NCBI RefSeq assembly: GCF_004123845.1 | Contig: NZ_NBDP01000030.1 | Span: 186,001-250,000, forward strand | Length of the DNA: 64,000 nt | Reading direction: 5' to 3' | Origin: Allobosea sp. Tri-44 | GTDB lineage: Bacteria; Pseudomonadota; Alphaproteobacteria; Rhizobiales; Beijerinckiaceae | Shown: piece by piece, positions 45,274 to 54,349 of the stretch | Layout: each line of letters begins with the position of its first letter | How positions within the stretch are numbered: position 1 is the stretch's first letter | The notes under the pieces: model-generated | What the model was told of the DNA's origin: nothing | The model's database searches: none | The model's input: only the letters and a program-made list of their open reading frames with translations | Position numbers and translations under genes: made by a program

Positions 45274-47448
45274 ATGACCCAGGCAGCCCTCAAGATTAAG
45301 CCGCGCGAAACAGCCGTCGATCAGGCGACGGTCCGCAAGGTCCTGGACGGCGTCAAGGCCGATGGCCGCACCAGCCTGACGGCCCCGGAGGCCAAGCTGG
45401 TCTGCGACGCCTACGACATCCCGCTGCCCAAGGAAGGCCTCGCCAAATCGGCCGACGAGGCCGCCAGGCTCGCCGGCGGCATGGGCTATCCCGTCGTCAT
45501 GAAGATCGTATCCGCCGACATCCTGCACAAGACCGATGCCGGCGGCGTGATCGTCGGCGTCAAGAGCGATGCCGAGGCCCGCGCCGCTCATGACACGATC
45601 CTGGCCAATGCCCGCAAATACAAGGCCGATGCCAAGATCGAGGGTATCCAGGTCCAGCAGATGCTGCCGACGGGCGCAACCGAGACGCTGGTCGGTGCGA
45701 TCACCGATCCCTCCTTCGGCAAGCTCGTGGCATTCGGTCTCGGCGGCATCCTCGTCGAGGTGCTGAAGGACCTGACCTTCCGCCTCGCGCCGGTGAACGA
45801 GGCGCAGGCGCTCGAGATGATCGGCTCGATCAAGGCCCAGGAGATGCTCGACGGCGTGCGCGGTAGCGAAGCCGTCGACCGCGGCGCGCTCGCCTCGATC
45901 CTTGTCCAGGTCTCGGCGCTGCTCGACGACTTCCCGGAGATCGAGGAGCTCGACCTCAACCCCGTCTTCGCGACGAAATCTGGCGCGACCGCTGTCGATG
46001 CCCGCATCGTCTGCAATTTCGAGGCACGCAAGGAGCGTTTCCGCCCCGACCAGGATGCCATCGTCACGGCGATGAACCGCATCTTCCATCCGAAGGCCGT
46101 GGCGGTGATCGGCGCCTCGAACGAAGCCGGCAAGATCGGCAATTCAGTGATGAAGAACCTGATCAATGGCGGCTACAAGGGCACGATCGTCCCGGTACAC
46201 CCGAAGGCCGACACGATCGAGGGCGTCAAGGCCTACAAGTCGATCCTCGATTATGACGGCGTGGTCGATGTCGCGGTCTTCGCCGTGCCGGCCAAGCTCT
46301 GCAACGGCGCCATGGACGAGGTCGGCCGCAAGGGCGTTCCCGGCGCGGTGATGATCCCGTCGGGCTTTGCCGAATCGGGCGAGCCGGAGCTGCAGGAGGA
46401 GTTGCTGGCGACCGCCCGCAAGCACAATGTCCGGATCATGGGGCCGAACATCTACGGCTTCTACTATACGCCGGAGAACCTCTGCGCGACCTTCTGCACG
46501 GCCTTCGACGTCAAGGGCAAGGCGGCCCTGTCGTCGCAGTCCGGTGGTGTCGGCATGTCGATCATCGGCTTTGCCCGTTCGACCAAGATGGGCGTCTCGG
46601 CGATCGTCGGCCTCGGCAACAAATCGGACCTCGACGAGGACGATCTGCTGACCTTCTTCGAGCATGATCCGAACACTTCAGTGATCGCAATGCACTGCGA
46701 GGACCTGAAGGACGGCCGCGCCTTCTCCGAGGTCGCCGAGCGCGTCTCGAAGAAGAAGCCGGTGATCGTGCTGAAGGCCGGGCGCACCGCCTACGGCGCC
46801 AAGGCCGCCGCCTCGCATACCGGCGCACTCGCCGGCAACGACAAGATCTATGACGACATCCTCAAGGCTTCCGGCGTCATCCGCGCGCCGTCGCTGCGCG
46901 GCATGCTCGAATATGCCCGCGGCGTGCAGGTCCTGCCGGCGCCGAAGGGCGAGAACGTCCTGATCATCACCGGTGCCGGCGGCTCCGGCGTGCTGCTCTC
47001 GGACGCCTGCTTCGACAACGGCCTGACGCTGATGAAGATGCCGGACGATCTCGACGCGGCCTTCCGCAAGTTCATCCCGCCCTTCGGCGCGGCCGGCAAC
47101 CCGGTCGACATCACCGGCGGCGAGCCGCCGCTGACCTACCAGAACACGGTCCGCCTCGGCCTCAACGACGAGCGCATCCACGCGCTCATCCTCGGCTACT
47201 GGCACACGATCGTGACGCCGCCGCTGGTCTTCGCCGACAAGATGATCGAGGTCGTCACCGAGGCCCGCGCCAAGGGCATCGACAAGCCGATCGTCGCCTC
47301 GCTGGTCGGCGACGTCGAGGTCGAGAAGGCCTGCGAGAAGCTCTACGACCACGGCATCGTGGCCTATCCGTACACCACGGAGACGCCCGTCGAGGTGCTC
47401 GGCGCCAAGTACAAATGGGCGCGCGCCGCCGGCCTGATCAAGGGCTGA
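45274..47448 (+). CDS. ADP-forming acyl-CoA synthetase, beta-alpha fusion (candidate oxalate-CoA ligase)
   Basis: The 724-residue protein has the ATP-grasp beta half first (residues 20-250; GYPVVMKIVSADILHKTDAG) and then the CoA-binding/alpha half (VAVIGASNEAGKIGNSV, SSQSGGVGMSIIGFA) with the phospho-accepting His in AAASHTGALAG. The domains are reversed relative to the usual alpha-beta order of acetate-CoA ligases. The reaction is acyl-CoA + ADP + Pi to acid + CoA + ATP, or reverse. The substrate is not readable; operators shared with the oxalate genes suggest it primes oxalate or formate with CoA. GGGAGGAAG precedes the start. Confidence 0.87.
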   Translation: MTQAALKIKPRETAVDQATVRKVLDGVKADGRTSLTAPEAKLVCDAYDIPLPKEGLAKSADEAARLAGGMGYPVVMKIVSADILHKTDAGGVIVGVKSDAEARAAHDTILANARKYKADAKIEGIQVQQMLPTGATETLVGAITDPSFGKLVAFGLGGILVEVLKDLTFRLAPVNEAQALEMIGSIKAQEMLDGVRGSEAVDRGALASILVQVSALLDDFPEIEELDLNPVFATKSGATAVDARIVCNFEARKERFRPDQDAIVTAMNRIFHPKAVAVIGASNEAGKIGNSVMKNLINGGYKGTIVPVHPKADTIEGVKAYKSILDYDGVVDVAVFAVPAKLCNGAMDEVGRKGVPGAVMIPSGFAESGEPELQEELLATARKHNVRIMGPNIYGFYYTPENLCATFCTAFDVKGKAALSSQSGGVGMSIIGFARSTKMGVSAIVGLGNKSDLDEDDLLTFFEHDPNTSVIAMHCEDLKDGRAFSEVAERVSKKKPVIVLKAGRTAYGAKAAASHTGALAGNDKIYDDILKASGVIRAPSLRGMLEYARGVQVLPAPKGENVLIITGAGGSGVLLSDACFDNGLTLMKMPDDLDAAFRKFIPPFGAAGNPVDITGGEPPLTYQNTVRLGLNDERIHALILGYWHTIVTPPLVFADKMIEVVTEARAKGIDKPIVASLVGDVEVEKACEKLYDHGIVAYPYTTETPVEVLGAKYKWARAAGLIKG

Positions 47449-47636
47449 CCAGCGAGCCTCCAACTCCGCCGACGCCAGGACTCCCTCCAGCGTCGTCGGC
47501 TGCACGCATAGCGTGACCGCCGCTCCCATCCGGCAGGAGGGAGCGGCCCCATACAAATCATTCAAGGCTTCTGTTCCGAATGGCCGGCGCCGCGGAAAGG
47601 CCCGGTCGCTCTCCCCGAAATCCGAGAGAGATCGCG

Positions 47637-48833
47637 ATGAACATCCATGAATATCAGGCGAAGGGGTTGCTCAGGGAATTCGGGGTGCCTGTCCCGGACG
47701 GGTTTCCCGTGCTGACGGCGGAGGATGCCGAAGCCGCAGCGAAGCAGCTGCGCGGCCCGGTCTGGGTGGTCAAGTCGCAGATCCATGCCGGCGGCCGGGG
47801 CAAGGGAACCTTCAAGGAGCCCGAGGCCGGCGAGAAGGGCGGCGTGCGCCTGGCGAAGTCGGTGGATGAGGCGAAGGCTTTCGTCCAGCAGATGCTCGGC
47901 CACACGCTCGTCACCGTCCAGACCGGTCCAGCCGGCAAGCAGGTCAACCGCCTCTATATCGAAGACGGCTCGCTGATCGACCGCGAATTCTACCTCTCCA
48001 TGCTTGTCGACCGCGAGGCCTCGCGGATTTCCTTCGTCGTCTCGACCGAGGGCGGCATGGATATCGAGGCTGTCGCGCATGACACGCCCGAGAAGATCAA
48101 GACCTTCTCGGTCGATCCGGCGACCGGGATCATGCCGCTGCATGGCCGCACCGTCGCCGAAGCGCTGCATCTCACCGGGGACCTCGCCAAGCAGGCCGAA
48201 GATCTGACGGCGAAGCTCTACGCGGCCTTCATCGCCAAGGACATGGCGATGCTCGAGATCAACCCGCTGATCGTCACCAAGGACGGCAAGCTGCGCTGCC
48301 TCGACGCCAAGATCTCCTTCGACGACAACGCGCTCTATCGGCATCCGGACGTCTACAAGCTGCGCGACGAGAGCGAGGAGGACAGCAAGGAGATCGAGGC
48401 GTCGAAATACGACCTCGCCTATATCGCGCTCGACGGCACGATCGGCTGCATGGTCAACGGCGCCGGCCTCGCCATGGCAACGCTCGACATCATCCAGCTC
48501 TACGGGGAATCGCCTGCGAACTTCCTCGATGTCGGCGGCGGTGCCTCCGAAGAGAAGGTCACCGCGGCGTTCAAGATCATCACCGCCGACCCGCAGGTGA
48601 AGGGCATCCTGGTCAACATCTTCGGCGGCATCATGAAGTGTGATGTCATCGCTCGCGGCGTCATCGCGGCGGTGAAGACGGTGGGCCTCGAAGTTCCGCT
48701 CGTGGTTCGGCTGGAAGGCACCAATGTCGAGGAGGGAAAGACGATAATCCGCTCCTCCGGTCTCAACGTCATCCCGGCGGATGACCTCGACGACGCCGCC
48801 CAGCAGATCGTTGCCGCCGTGCGCAAGCACTAG
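47637..48833 (+). CDS. sucC: Succinate-CoA ligase (ADP-forming) subunit beta
   Basis: The 398-residue ATP-grasp protein begins [20 protein letters not shown] and carries [23 protein letters not shown]-type linker ([11 protein letters not shown]), [26 protein letters not shown], and [15 protein letters not shown]. All are typical of SucC. It joins succinate (or a similar diacid) to CoA with ATP. It lacks the usual TCA neighbours (mdh, sucAB) and sits among oxalate and glyoxylate genes; a role in making succinyl-CoA as CoA donor is possible. GAGAGAG is its ribosome site. Confidence 0.9.
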   Translation: MNIHEYQAKGLLREFGVPVPDGFPVLTAEDAEAAAKQLRGPVWVVKSQIHAGGRGKGTFKEPEAGEKGGVRLAKSVDEAKAFVQQMLGHTLVTVQTGPAGKQVNRLYIEDGSLIDREFYLSMLVDREASRISFVVSTEGGMDIEAVAHDTPEKIKTFSVDPATGIMPLHGRTVAEALHLTGDLAKQAEDLTAKLYAAFIAKDMAMLEINPLIVTKDGKLRCLDAKISFDDNALYRHPDVYKLRDESEEDSKEIEASKYDLAYIALDGTIGCMVNGAGLAMATLDIIQLYGESPANFLDVGGGASEEKVTAAFKIITADPQVKGILVNIFGGIMKCDVIARGVIAAVKTVGLEVPLVVRLEGTNVEEGKTIIRSSGLNVIPADDLDDAAQQIVAAVRKH

Positions 48834-48896
48834 GGCGCTACGCGAAAAAGCGAGAACCGGTTTCCCGCAGAGGAAATGCTCAAAACAACCAAAAAC

Positions 48897-48943
48897 GATC
48901 ACGCTTCCTGCATTGGGACGAAATCCACCAATGCAACGTGATC
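48897..48943. repeat. Bipartite inverted repeat between sucC and sucD
   Basis: GATCACG (48897-48903) pairs with CGTGATC (48937-48943) and GCATTGG (48910-48916) with CCAATGC (48928-48934). It ends directly at the sucD ribosome site (48944-48951). The preceding bases include AGAACCGGTTTCC, a phrase common in dispersed intergenic repeats of this order. The 124-base gap is unusually long for sucC-sucD. Confidence 0.6.
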
Positions 48944-48957
48944 CAGGGGGAGCGACC

Positions 48958-49887
48958 ATGTCCATTCTGATCGACAAGACTACGAAGGTCATCTGCCAGG
49001 GCTTCACCGGCAAGAACGGCACCTTCCATTCCGAGCAGGCGATCGCCTATGGCACGCGCATGGTCGGCGGCGTCGCCCCCGGCAAGGGCGGCCAGAGCCA
49101 TCTTGGCCTGCCCGTCTTCAACACGGTCGCCGAGGCCAAGGAGAAGACCGGCGCCACCGCCTCGGTCGTCTACGTCCCGCCGCCGGGCGCGGCTGACGCG
49201 ATCTGCGAGGCGATCGATGCCGAGGTCCCGCTGATCGTCTGCATCACCGAAGGCATCCCGGTGATGGACATGGTCAAGGTCAAGCGCATGCTGAGCGGCT
49301 CGAAGTCGCGGCTGATCGGACCGAATTGCCCCGGCATCGTCACGGCCGGCGAGAGCAAAATCGGCATCATGCCGGCAAACATCTTCAAGCGTGGCTCGGT
49401 CGGCATCGTCTCGCGCTCGGGCACGCTGACTTATGAGGCGGTGTTCCAGACCAGTTGCGAGGGGCTGGGCCAGACAACGGCCGTCGGCATCGGCGGCGAT
49501 CCGGTGAAAGGCACCGAATTCATCGACATGCTGGAGCTCTTCCTGGCCGATCCGGCAACCGATTCGATCGTGATGATCGGCGAGATCGGCGGCTCGGCCG
49601 AAGAGGATGCGGCGCAGTTCATCAGGGACGAGGCCAAGCGCGGCCGCAGCAAACCGATGGTCGGCTTCATCGCCGGCCGCACGGCGCCTCCGGGCCGTCG
49701 CATGGGCCATGCCGGCGCGATCATCTCCGGCGGCAAGGGCGGCGCCGAGGACAAGATCGCGGCGATGGAGGCAGCCGGCATCAAGGTCTCGCCTTCGCCG
49801 GCGCGCCTCGGCAAGACGCTGATGGAGCTGCTCAACGGCGAGGTCGGCATCCAGAAGCGCTGCGCCGAGATCGAGTGGTCCTTCTGA
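48958..49887 (+). CDS. sucD: Succinate-CoA ligase (ADP-forming) subunit alpha
   Basis: The 309-residue protein begins [20 protein letters not shown], with CoA-site [51 protein letters not shown], and the phospho-His in [16 protein letters not shown]. It is a standard SucD and the partner of the upstream sucC. AGGGGGAG lies 7 bases before the start and directly abuts an inverted repeat that may tune translation. Confidence 0.91.
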   Translation: MSILIDKTTKVICQGFTGKNGTFHSEQAIAYGTRMVGGVAPGKGGQSHLGLPVFNTVAEAKEKTGATASVVYVPPPGAADAICEAIDAEVPLIVCITEGIPVMDMVKVKRMLSGSKSRLIGPNCPGIVTAGESKIGIMPANIFKRGSVGIVSRSGTLTYEAVFQTSCEGLGQTTAVGIGGDPVKGTEFIDMLELFLADPATDSIVMIGEIGGSAEEDAAQFIRDEAKRGRSKPMVGFIAGRTAPPGRRMGHAGAIISGGKGGAEDKIAAMEAAGIKVSPSPARLGKTLMELLNGEVGIQKRCAEIEWSF

Positions 49888-49928
49888 TTCTCGCGACGAT
49901 CGGCGGAGCCGACCTGCTCGCCTGACGA

Positions 49929-49952
49929 CCCCGCGACAACCTGGTCGCGGGG
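49929..49952 (+). terminator. Hairpin after sucD
   Basis: Perfect 9-bp stem (49929-49937 with 49944-49952), 6-base loop, followed at once by a second dyad CCGCCAT/ATGGCGG (49953-49967). No T-run. It separates sucCD from gntR2. Confidence 0.7.
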
Positions 49953-50032
49953 CCGCCATTATGGCGGCCTCGGGGCCTCATTGCCACCTCCCGCATGGAC
50001 GTAGCGTCAGCCGGGCGCTATGCGCTGCAGCA

Positions 50033-50764
50033 ATGCAGGGAGCAGCGACCTTGAAAACGACCTCGCCCGCCAGCTCGACACAGAAGCTCGTCCTCGAACG
50101 CTTCACGCCCGAGGAGACCTTCAAGACCAAGGTCTATGCCTCGCTGAAGCAGGCAATCATCACCATGGATATCTACGGCTCGCCGGAGCCGACCTGGATC
50201 GACGAGCGCCAGCTCTCCGAGCAGCTCGGCGTCAGCCGCACGCCGGTGCGCGAAGCCGTCGCGATGCTCGAGCAGGAGGGGCTGGTGAAGTCGCTGCCGC
50301 GCCGCGGCATCATGGTGCTGAAGAAGACCAAGAACGAGATCGTCGAGATGATCCAGGCCTGGGCAGCGCTGGAAAGCATGGCCGCGCGCCTCGTCGTCCA
50401 GCGCGCCAGCGATGCCGAGATTGGAAAGCTGCGCACGCTATTCAAGGATTTCGACGAGGCCCACAAGCCGTCCGACCATGTCGGCGAATACTCGTCGGCC
50501 AATCTCGTCTTCCATCAGACGCTGATCGGGTTGAGCAAGTCGCAGTTGCTCGTCGAGATGACCGACAATTTGCTGCTGCATGTGCGCGGCATCCGCCAGA
50601 TGACGATCGGGCGCCACGACCGCGCCAGCCGCTCCATCGTCGATCACCTGCAGATCATCGAGGCCCTGGAGCGGCGCGACATCGCGCTGGCCGAGCAATT
50701 GTCGCGCGACCACACGCTCGGTCTCGCGGCCTATGTCGACCAGCACGCCGACATCTTCGACTAG
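50033..50764 (+). CDS. GntR-family regulator, FCD subfamily (paralogue 2)
   Basis: The 243-residue winged-helix protein has DERQLSEQLGVSRTPVREAV as recognition region, PRRGIMVLKKTKNEI as wing, and an FCD domain with WAALESMAARL, NLVFHQTLI and IVDHLQIIEAL. It is visibly paralogous to GntR1 (36068-36754), including the WAALESMAARL block. The recognition helices are close (VSRTPVREA against VSRTPLREA), so both could bind the same TGGCAT operator, possibly with different ligands. The start at 50033 is a choice; an upstream ATG at 49961 is in frame. No operator copy lies in front of it. Confidence 0.88.
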   Translation: MQGAATLKTTSPASSTQKLVLERFTPEETFKTKVYASLKQAIITMDIYGSPEPTWIDERQLSEQLGVSRTPVREAVAMLEQEGLVKSLPRRGIMVLKKTKNEIVEMIQAWAALESMAARLVVQRASDAEIGKLRTLFKDFDEAHKPSDHVGEYSSANLVFHQTLIGLSKSQLLVEMTDNLLLHVRGIRQMTIGRHDRASRSIVDHLQIIEALERRDIALAEQLSRDHTLGLAAYVDQHADIFD

Positions 50765-50891
50765 GTCGTGGACTTACAAGCGCGCAGCAACAGCGCATCG
50801 AAGCGAGTGGGACCATGGCGATGACGGCGGCAGCGAGCTTGTCGTCGCGGTAGAGCCGCTGAAACAGGGCTTCCGGCGCCAGTTGATCGAA
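50765..50891 (-). other. Short protein-like frame, possible gene remnant
   Basis: On the minus strand this gap reads as an open frame without start (LAPEALFQRLYRDDKLAAAV and onward). It looks like a coding remnant rather than random DNA, but I recognise no family and see no ribosome site. It sits at the edge of the lower-G+C acetyltransferase gene. Confidence 0.25.
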
Positions 50892-50905
50892 GAGGTTGCA
50901 ACCTC
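50892..50905. promoter_or_regulatory. 14-bp palindrome abutting the acetyltransferase start
   Basis: GAGGTTGCAACCTC is perfectly self-complementary and ends one base before the GTG start at 50906. Its left arm contains the only Shine-Dalgarno-like GAGG, so a hairpin would hide the ribosome site; it may equally be a repressor site. Confidence 0.5.
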
Positions 50906-51466
50906 GTGCACACCAAAATCGAAACGTCGCGCCTTATTCTCCGAGCTTGGGGCGAGGAAGACGTCGAGCAACTCGCGCTAGGCTTGAACGATCTTAACGT
51001 CGCAAAGTGGCTCGCTTTCGTCCCGCATCCCTATTCGACACCACACGCCCAAGATTGGGTCAGGAGATGCCAGGCGAGTTCGACCGCGGGCAGTCGGCCT
51101 GACGCGTACGAATTTGCGGTTGAACTCAAACCTGAGCGACGAGTGATCGGAGGGGTCAGCCTCAACAAGATAGACTGGAAGGCCGGGACGGGTGGTGGAG
51201 GAATCTGGATAGCCAACGGTTACCAGGGGCGCGGTTATGGACGCGAAGCGTTTGAGGCGAAGATCCGCTTCGCTTTTTGCGACCTAGGCCTGACGAAGCT
51301 GGTCAACGGCTACTTTGACGGCAACGAAAACTCTTGGGCGATGCAGCGCAAATTGGGATATCGACGCGTAGCTGAGGTTCCTAGCCGTTGCATGGCGGAC
51401 GGAAGGCAAACGATCGAACATATAACGACGTTGCTGCGCAGTGATTGGGAAGATCGCGAGGTCTAA
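50906..51466 (+). CDS. GNAT acetyltransferase, RimJ/RimL type
   Basis: The 186-residue protein begins with ETSRLILRAWGEEDVEQL, the RimJ/RimL opening, and has the acetyl-CoA site GYQGRGYGREAFEAKI (Q/RxxGxG/A motif) and the later NENSWAMQRKLGYRRV. It transfers acetyl groups to an amine, often a protein N-terminus or a small molecule. It uses a GTG start directly after a palindrome. Its base composition is lower in G+C than neighbours, with more A/T-ending codons, which suggests separate acquisition. It has no link to oxalate metabolism. Confidence 0.88.
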   Translation: MHTKIETSRLILRAWGEEDVEQLALGLNDLNVAKWLAFVPHPYSTPHAQDWVRRCQASSTAGSRPDAYEFAVELKPERRVIGGVSLNKIDWKAGTGGGGIWIANGYQGRGYGREAFEAKIRFAFCDLGLTKLVNGYFDGNENSWAMQRKLGYRRVAEVPSRCMADGRQTIEHITTLLRSDWEDREV

Positions 51467-51492
51467 ACGCCCAACCGAGCGTGATCCAATGG

Positions 51493-52323
51493 CTAGCCAC
51501 CCTGCACGAAGGCGTTCACCAGCGTTCCGATGCCCTCGATCGTCACCTCGATCGTATTGACCGGTTCCTTGATCACGCCGACCCCCAGCGAGGTGCCGCA
51601 GCAGATCAGATCCCCGGGCAGCAGCGTCATGTCGTGGGAGAGCCGGCTGACCAGTGCATGCGGCTGGAAGATCATGTCCGCGATCGGATAGTTCTGGCGC
51701 TCCTGGCCGTTGAGCAGCGTCCGGACCGTGAGTTCCCGCAGGTCGAGGCCGGTCGCGATCACCGGCCCGAAAGGCCCGAATCCGTCGAAGCTCTTGGCGC
51801 GTACCCATTGCGGAAAGGTCGGGTCGGCCGCGATCAGGTCCAGCGCCGTGATGTCGTTGACGCAGGTATAGCCGAAGATGAACTCCCCGGCGGCCTGCGG
51901 GCTCACCCGGCTGCAATTGCGGCCGATGACGATGCCGAGCTCGCCCTCATAGACAACCTTGCCCGCATAGGATGGCGGGCGCATCACCGTGAAGCCCGGC
52001 GGCGCCGCGCTGGACGGCGCCTTCATCAGGTAGAGCGGCTCCGGCGGCACCGGCATCGCCAGCTTGCCGGCGAGCGCGTGGAAGTTGTTCCAGAGCGCGA
52101 TGATCTTGGAGGGCGTGCTCGGCGCCAGCAGCGTGACCTCGTCGAGCGGCACCCTCTCGCCCGTCGGCTGCGCGCCAGCGAACAGGTCGCCGCTGTGGAT
52201 CGCAACCGTCCCTCCAGCGAGCGTGCCGAAGGCTTCGCGACCCGCATGCACGAAGCGCACCCAATGCGCCGTCACCTGGCTGCTCTCTGTCTGCACTGCC
52301 TGCCTGAGTGTCGCGTTCAACAT
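51493..52323 (-). CDS. Fumarylacetoacetate hydrolase (FAH)-family protein
   Basis: The 276-residue protein has the FAH core: PLYLMKAPSSAAPPG, the metal-site Glu pair in YEGELGIVIGRN, the Asp in GYTCVNDITALDL, KSFDGFGPFGPVI and PGDLICCGTSLGVG. Family enzymes hydrolyse or decarboxylate acylpyruvates or hydrate keto acids with Mg2+. It is last in the gcl operon, 18 bases after the PanE-like gene. Its role may be to process a reactive keto acid or oxaloacetate; the sequence does not decide. Confidence 0.85.
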   Translation of the reverse strand: MLNATLRQAVQTESSQVTAHWVRFVHAGREAFGTLAGGTVAIHSGDLFAGAQPTGERVPLDEVTLLAPSTPSKIIALWNNFHALAGKLAMPVPPEPLYLMKAPSSAAPPGFTVMRPPSYAGKVVYEGELGIVIGRNCSRVSPQAAGEFIFGYTCVNDITALDLIAADPTFPQWVRAKSFDGFGPFGPVIATGLDLRELTVRTLLNGQERQNYPIADMIFQPHALVSRLSHDMTLLPGDLICCGTSLGVGVIKEPVNTIEVTIEGIGTLVNAFVQGG

Positions 52324-52340
52324 GATCCCGCCTCCGCTCG

Positions 52341-53399
52341 TCACGAGGCCGCCAACTGACGCGGCCGCTCCTGTACGGGTTCAGCCGCCCTTCCCTCGCC
52401 GACGAGCGCCTCGGGCGGGAATGTCGGATAGAGCCCCTTCACGCTGGCCATCTGCTGGACGAGTCCGAGCACGGCATCGATATAGGGCGTGCGCGTTTCG
52501 GTCAGTCGTCCCATCTCCTGAACAGCCCCCAGCAAGGCATCGATCTCGAGGGGTCGGCCCTTGTCCAGATCCTGCAGCATCGAGGTGCGATGCGCGCCGA
52601 CGCCTGCCGCGCCATTGATCCGGCGCTCGACATCGACGCGGAAGGTGACGCCGAGCTTTTCGCCGATCTCCTGCGCCTCCAGCATCATGTTACGCGCAAG
52701 CCCGCGCGTGCCGGGCTCGGTGGCGACGACGTCGAGCGTCGCATGGGTCAGCGCCGAGATTGGATTGAAGCAGAGATTGCCCCAAAGCTTGAGCCAGATG
52801 TCGTCGCGGATATCGGAGAAGAGCCTTGGCTTCATGCCGCCGGCGGCGACCGCCTCGGCGAAGCGCGTCAGCCGCCCGCTCTCCTGACGGTTCGGCTCGC
52901 CAAGACCGAACTGGTCGCCATAGACGTGCTTGATCACGCCAGGCTCGGTGATCTCGGTCGCCGGGTAGACCGTGCAGCCGATGACGCGCTCGGGGCCGAT
53001 CGCGTTCCACTGCCGGTCGCCGGGGTCGACGCTGCGCAGGCGCAAATCGGCATAGGCACCGTCCAGGCCGTGGAAATACCACCAGGGCACGCCGTTCTGG
53101 GCGGTGACGACGGCGGTGTCGGGCCCGAGCAGCGGCTTCAGGTCCTCAGCCGCCTCCCAGGCCTGGTGCGCCTTGAGCGCGATGATCACCACGTCCTGTT
53201 GGCCGAGATCGCGCGGATCGCGGCTCGCAGGCATCTGCTCGGTGATCGTCTCGGTCTTGGTGACGAGGGTCAGGCCCCTGGCTTTGATCGCTTCGAGATG
53301 GGCGCCGCGCGCCACCAGCGAGACGTCGAGCCCACCGCGCTTCAGCATCACGCCCATATAGCCGCCGATCGCGCCGGCGCCGTAGATGCAGATCTTCAT
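52341..53399 (-). CDS. Ketopantoate-reductase-family protein, likely oxalyl-CoA reductase (PanE2-type)
   Basis: The 352-residue protein begins with the NADP Rossmann motif GAGAIGGYMGVMLKRGG, followed by VVIIALKAHQ and TAQNGVPWW, and has the C-terminal ApbA/PanE catalytic domain (WLKLWGNLCFNPISALTHAT with Lys/Asn positions of the family). True ketopantoate reductases usually sit alone or near panBC. In Methylobacterium a PanE paralogue, PanE2, reduces oxalyl-CoA to glyoxylate for oxalate assimilation. The placement here in the gcl-hyi-glxR operon of an oxalate island makes that activity the best hypothesis. Confidence 0.85.
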   Translation of the reverse strand: MKICIYGAGAIGGYMGVMLKRGGLDVSLVARGAHLEAIKARGLTLVTKTETITEQMPASRDPRDLGQQDVVIIALKAHQAWEAAEDLKPLLGPDTAVVTAQNGVPWWYFHGLDGAYADLRLRSVDPGDRQWNAIGPERVIGCTVYPATEITEPGVIKHVYGDQFGLGEPNRQESGRLTRFAEAVAAGGMKPRLFSDIRDDIWLKLWGNLCFNPISALTHATLDVVATEPGTRGLARNMMLEAQEIGEKLGVTFRVDVERRINGAAGVGAHRTSMLQDLDKGRPLEIDALLGAVQEMGRLTETRTPYIDAVLGLVQQMASVKGLYPTFPPEALVGEGRAAEPVQERPRQLAAS

Positions 53400-53413
53400 G
53401 GGCCTTCCCTTTC

Positions 53414-54304
53414 TTATGAACTCGCGACCTGGTGGTCCGCCATGATCTCCAGCGCTCGCACCATGGCCGAGTGATCCCAGTCCTTGCCGCCATGGGCGAC
53501 GCAGGCGTTGAACAGCTCCTGCGCCGTTGCCGTGTTCGGCAGCGAGACACCGAGCGAGCGCGCCGTAGACAGAGCGAGGTTCAAATCCTTCTGGTGCAGC
53601 CCGATCCGGAAACCCGGATTGAAGGTGCGCTTGATCATGCGCTCGCCATGGATCTCGAGGATCTTCGAGGAGGCGAAGCCGCCCATCAGCGCCTGGCGCA
53701 CCTTGGCGGGATCGGCCCCGGCCTTGGAGGCGAAGAGCAAGGCCTCGCCGACTGCCTCGATGGTCAGCGCCACGATGATCTGGTTGGCGACCTTGGTGGT
53801 CTGGCCGTCGCCATTGCCGCCGACCAGCGTGATGTTCTTGCCCATCAGCTCGAAGAGCGGCTTGACCGTGTCGAAGGCCGCCTGCGGCCCGCCGACCATG
53901 ATGGTGAGCGTCGCCGCCTTGGCGCCGACCTCGCCGCCAGAGACCGGTGCGTCGAGATAATGACCGCCTTCGGCCTCGATCCTTTTCGCGAACTCCTTGG
54001 TCGCCATCGGCGAGATCGAGCTCATATCGACGATGATGCTGCCCTTGTTCAGGCCGAGCGCGACGCCGTCGGTGCCGAACAGGACATCCTCGACCTGCGG
54101 CGTGTCCGGCAGCATCAGGATGACGATCTCGCTCGCCGCCGCGACGGCCTTCGGCGTCGGGTGGACCGTGATCGCCTTGGCCTGCAGCTCGGCATCCGGC
54201 GCCTTGTGATGGCTTGAGATGTGCAGCGTATGGCCACCCGTGATCAGGTGTTCCGCCATGGGGCGGCCCATGATGCCGAGGCCGATGAAGCCGATATTCG
54301 CCAT
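53414..54304 (-). CDS. glxR: 2-hydroxy-3-oxopropionate (tartronate semialdehyde) reductase
   Basis: The 296-residue beta-hydroxyacid dehydrogenase opens with IGFIGLGIMGRPMAEHL (NAD(P) site), has the substrate motif DAPVSGGEVGAKAATLTIM and the catalytic Lys in TTKVANQIIVAL. GlxR reduces tartronate semialdehyde to D-glycerate. It lies between hyi and the PanE-like gene, completing the Gcl-Hyi-GlxR glycerate pathway. It is typical in length for the family. Confidence 0.93.
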   Translation of the reverse strand: MANIGFIGLGIMGRPMAEHLITGGHTLHISSHHKAPDAELQAKAITVHPTPKAVAAASEIVILMLPDTPQVEDVLFGTDGVALGLNKGSIIVDMSSISPMATKEFAKRIEAEGGHYLDAPVSGGEVGAKAATLTIMVGGPQAAFDTVKPLFELMGKNITLVGGNGDGQTTKVANQIIVALTIEAVGEALLFASKAGADPAKVRQALMGGFASSKILEIHGERMIKRTFNPGFRIGLHQKDLNLALSTARSLGVSLPNTATAQELFNACVAHGGKDWDHSAMVRALEIMADHQVASS

Positions 54305-54349
54305 GCTTTTCGTATCCTCCGTTCGACTGGATCGTCGACCGTCTCCCGG

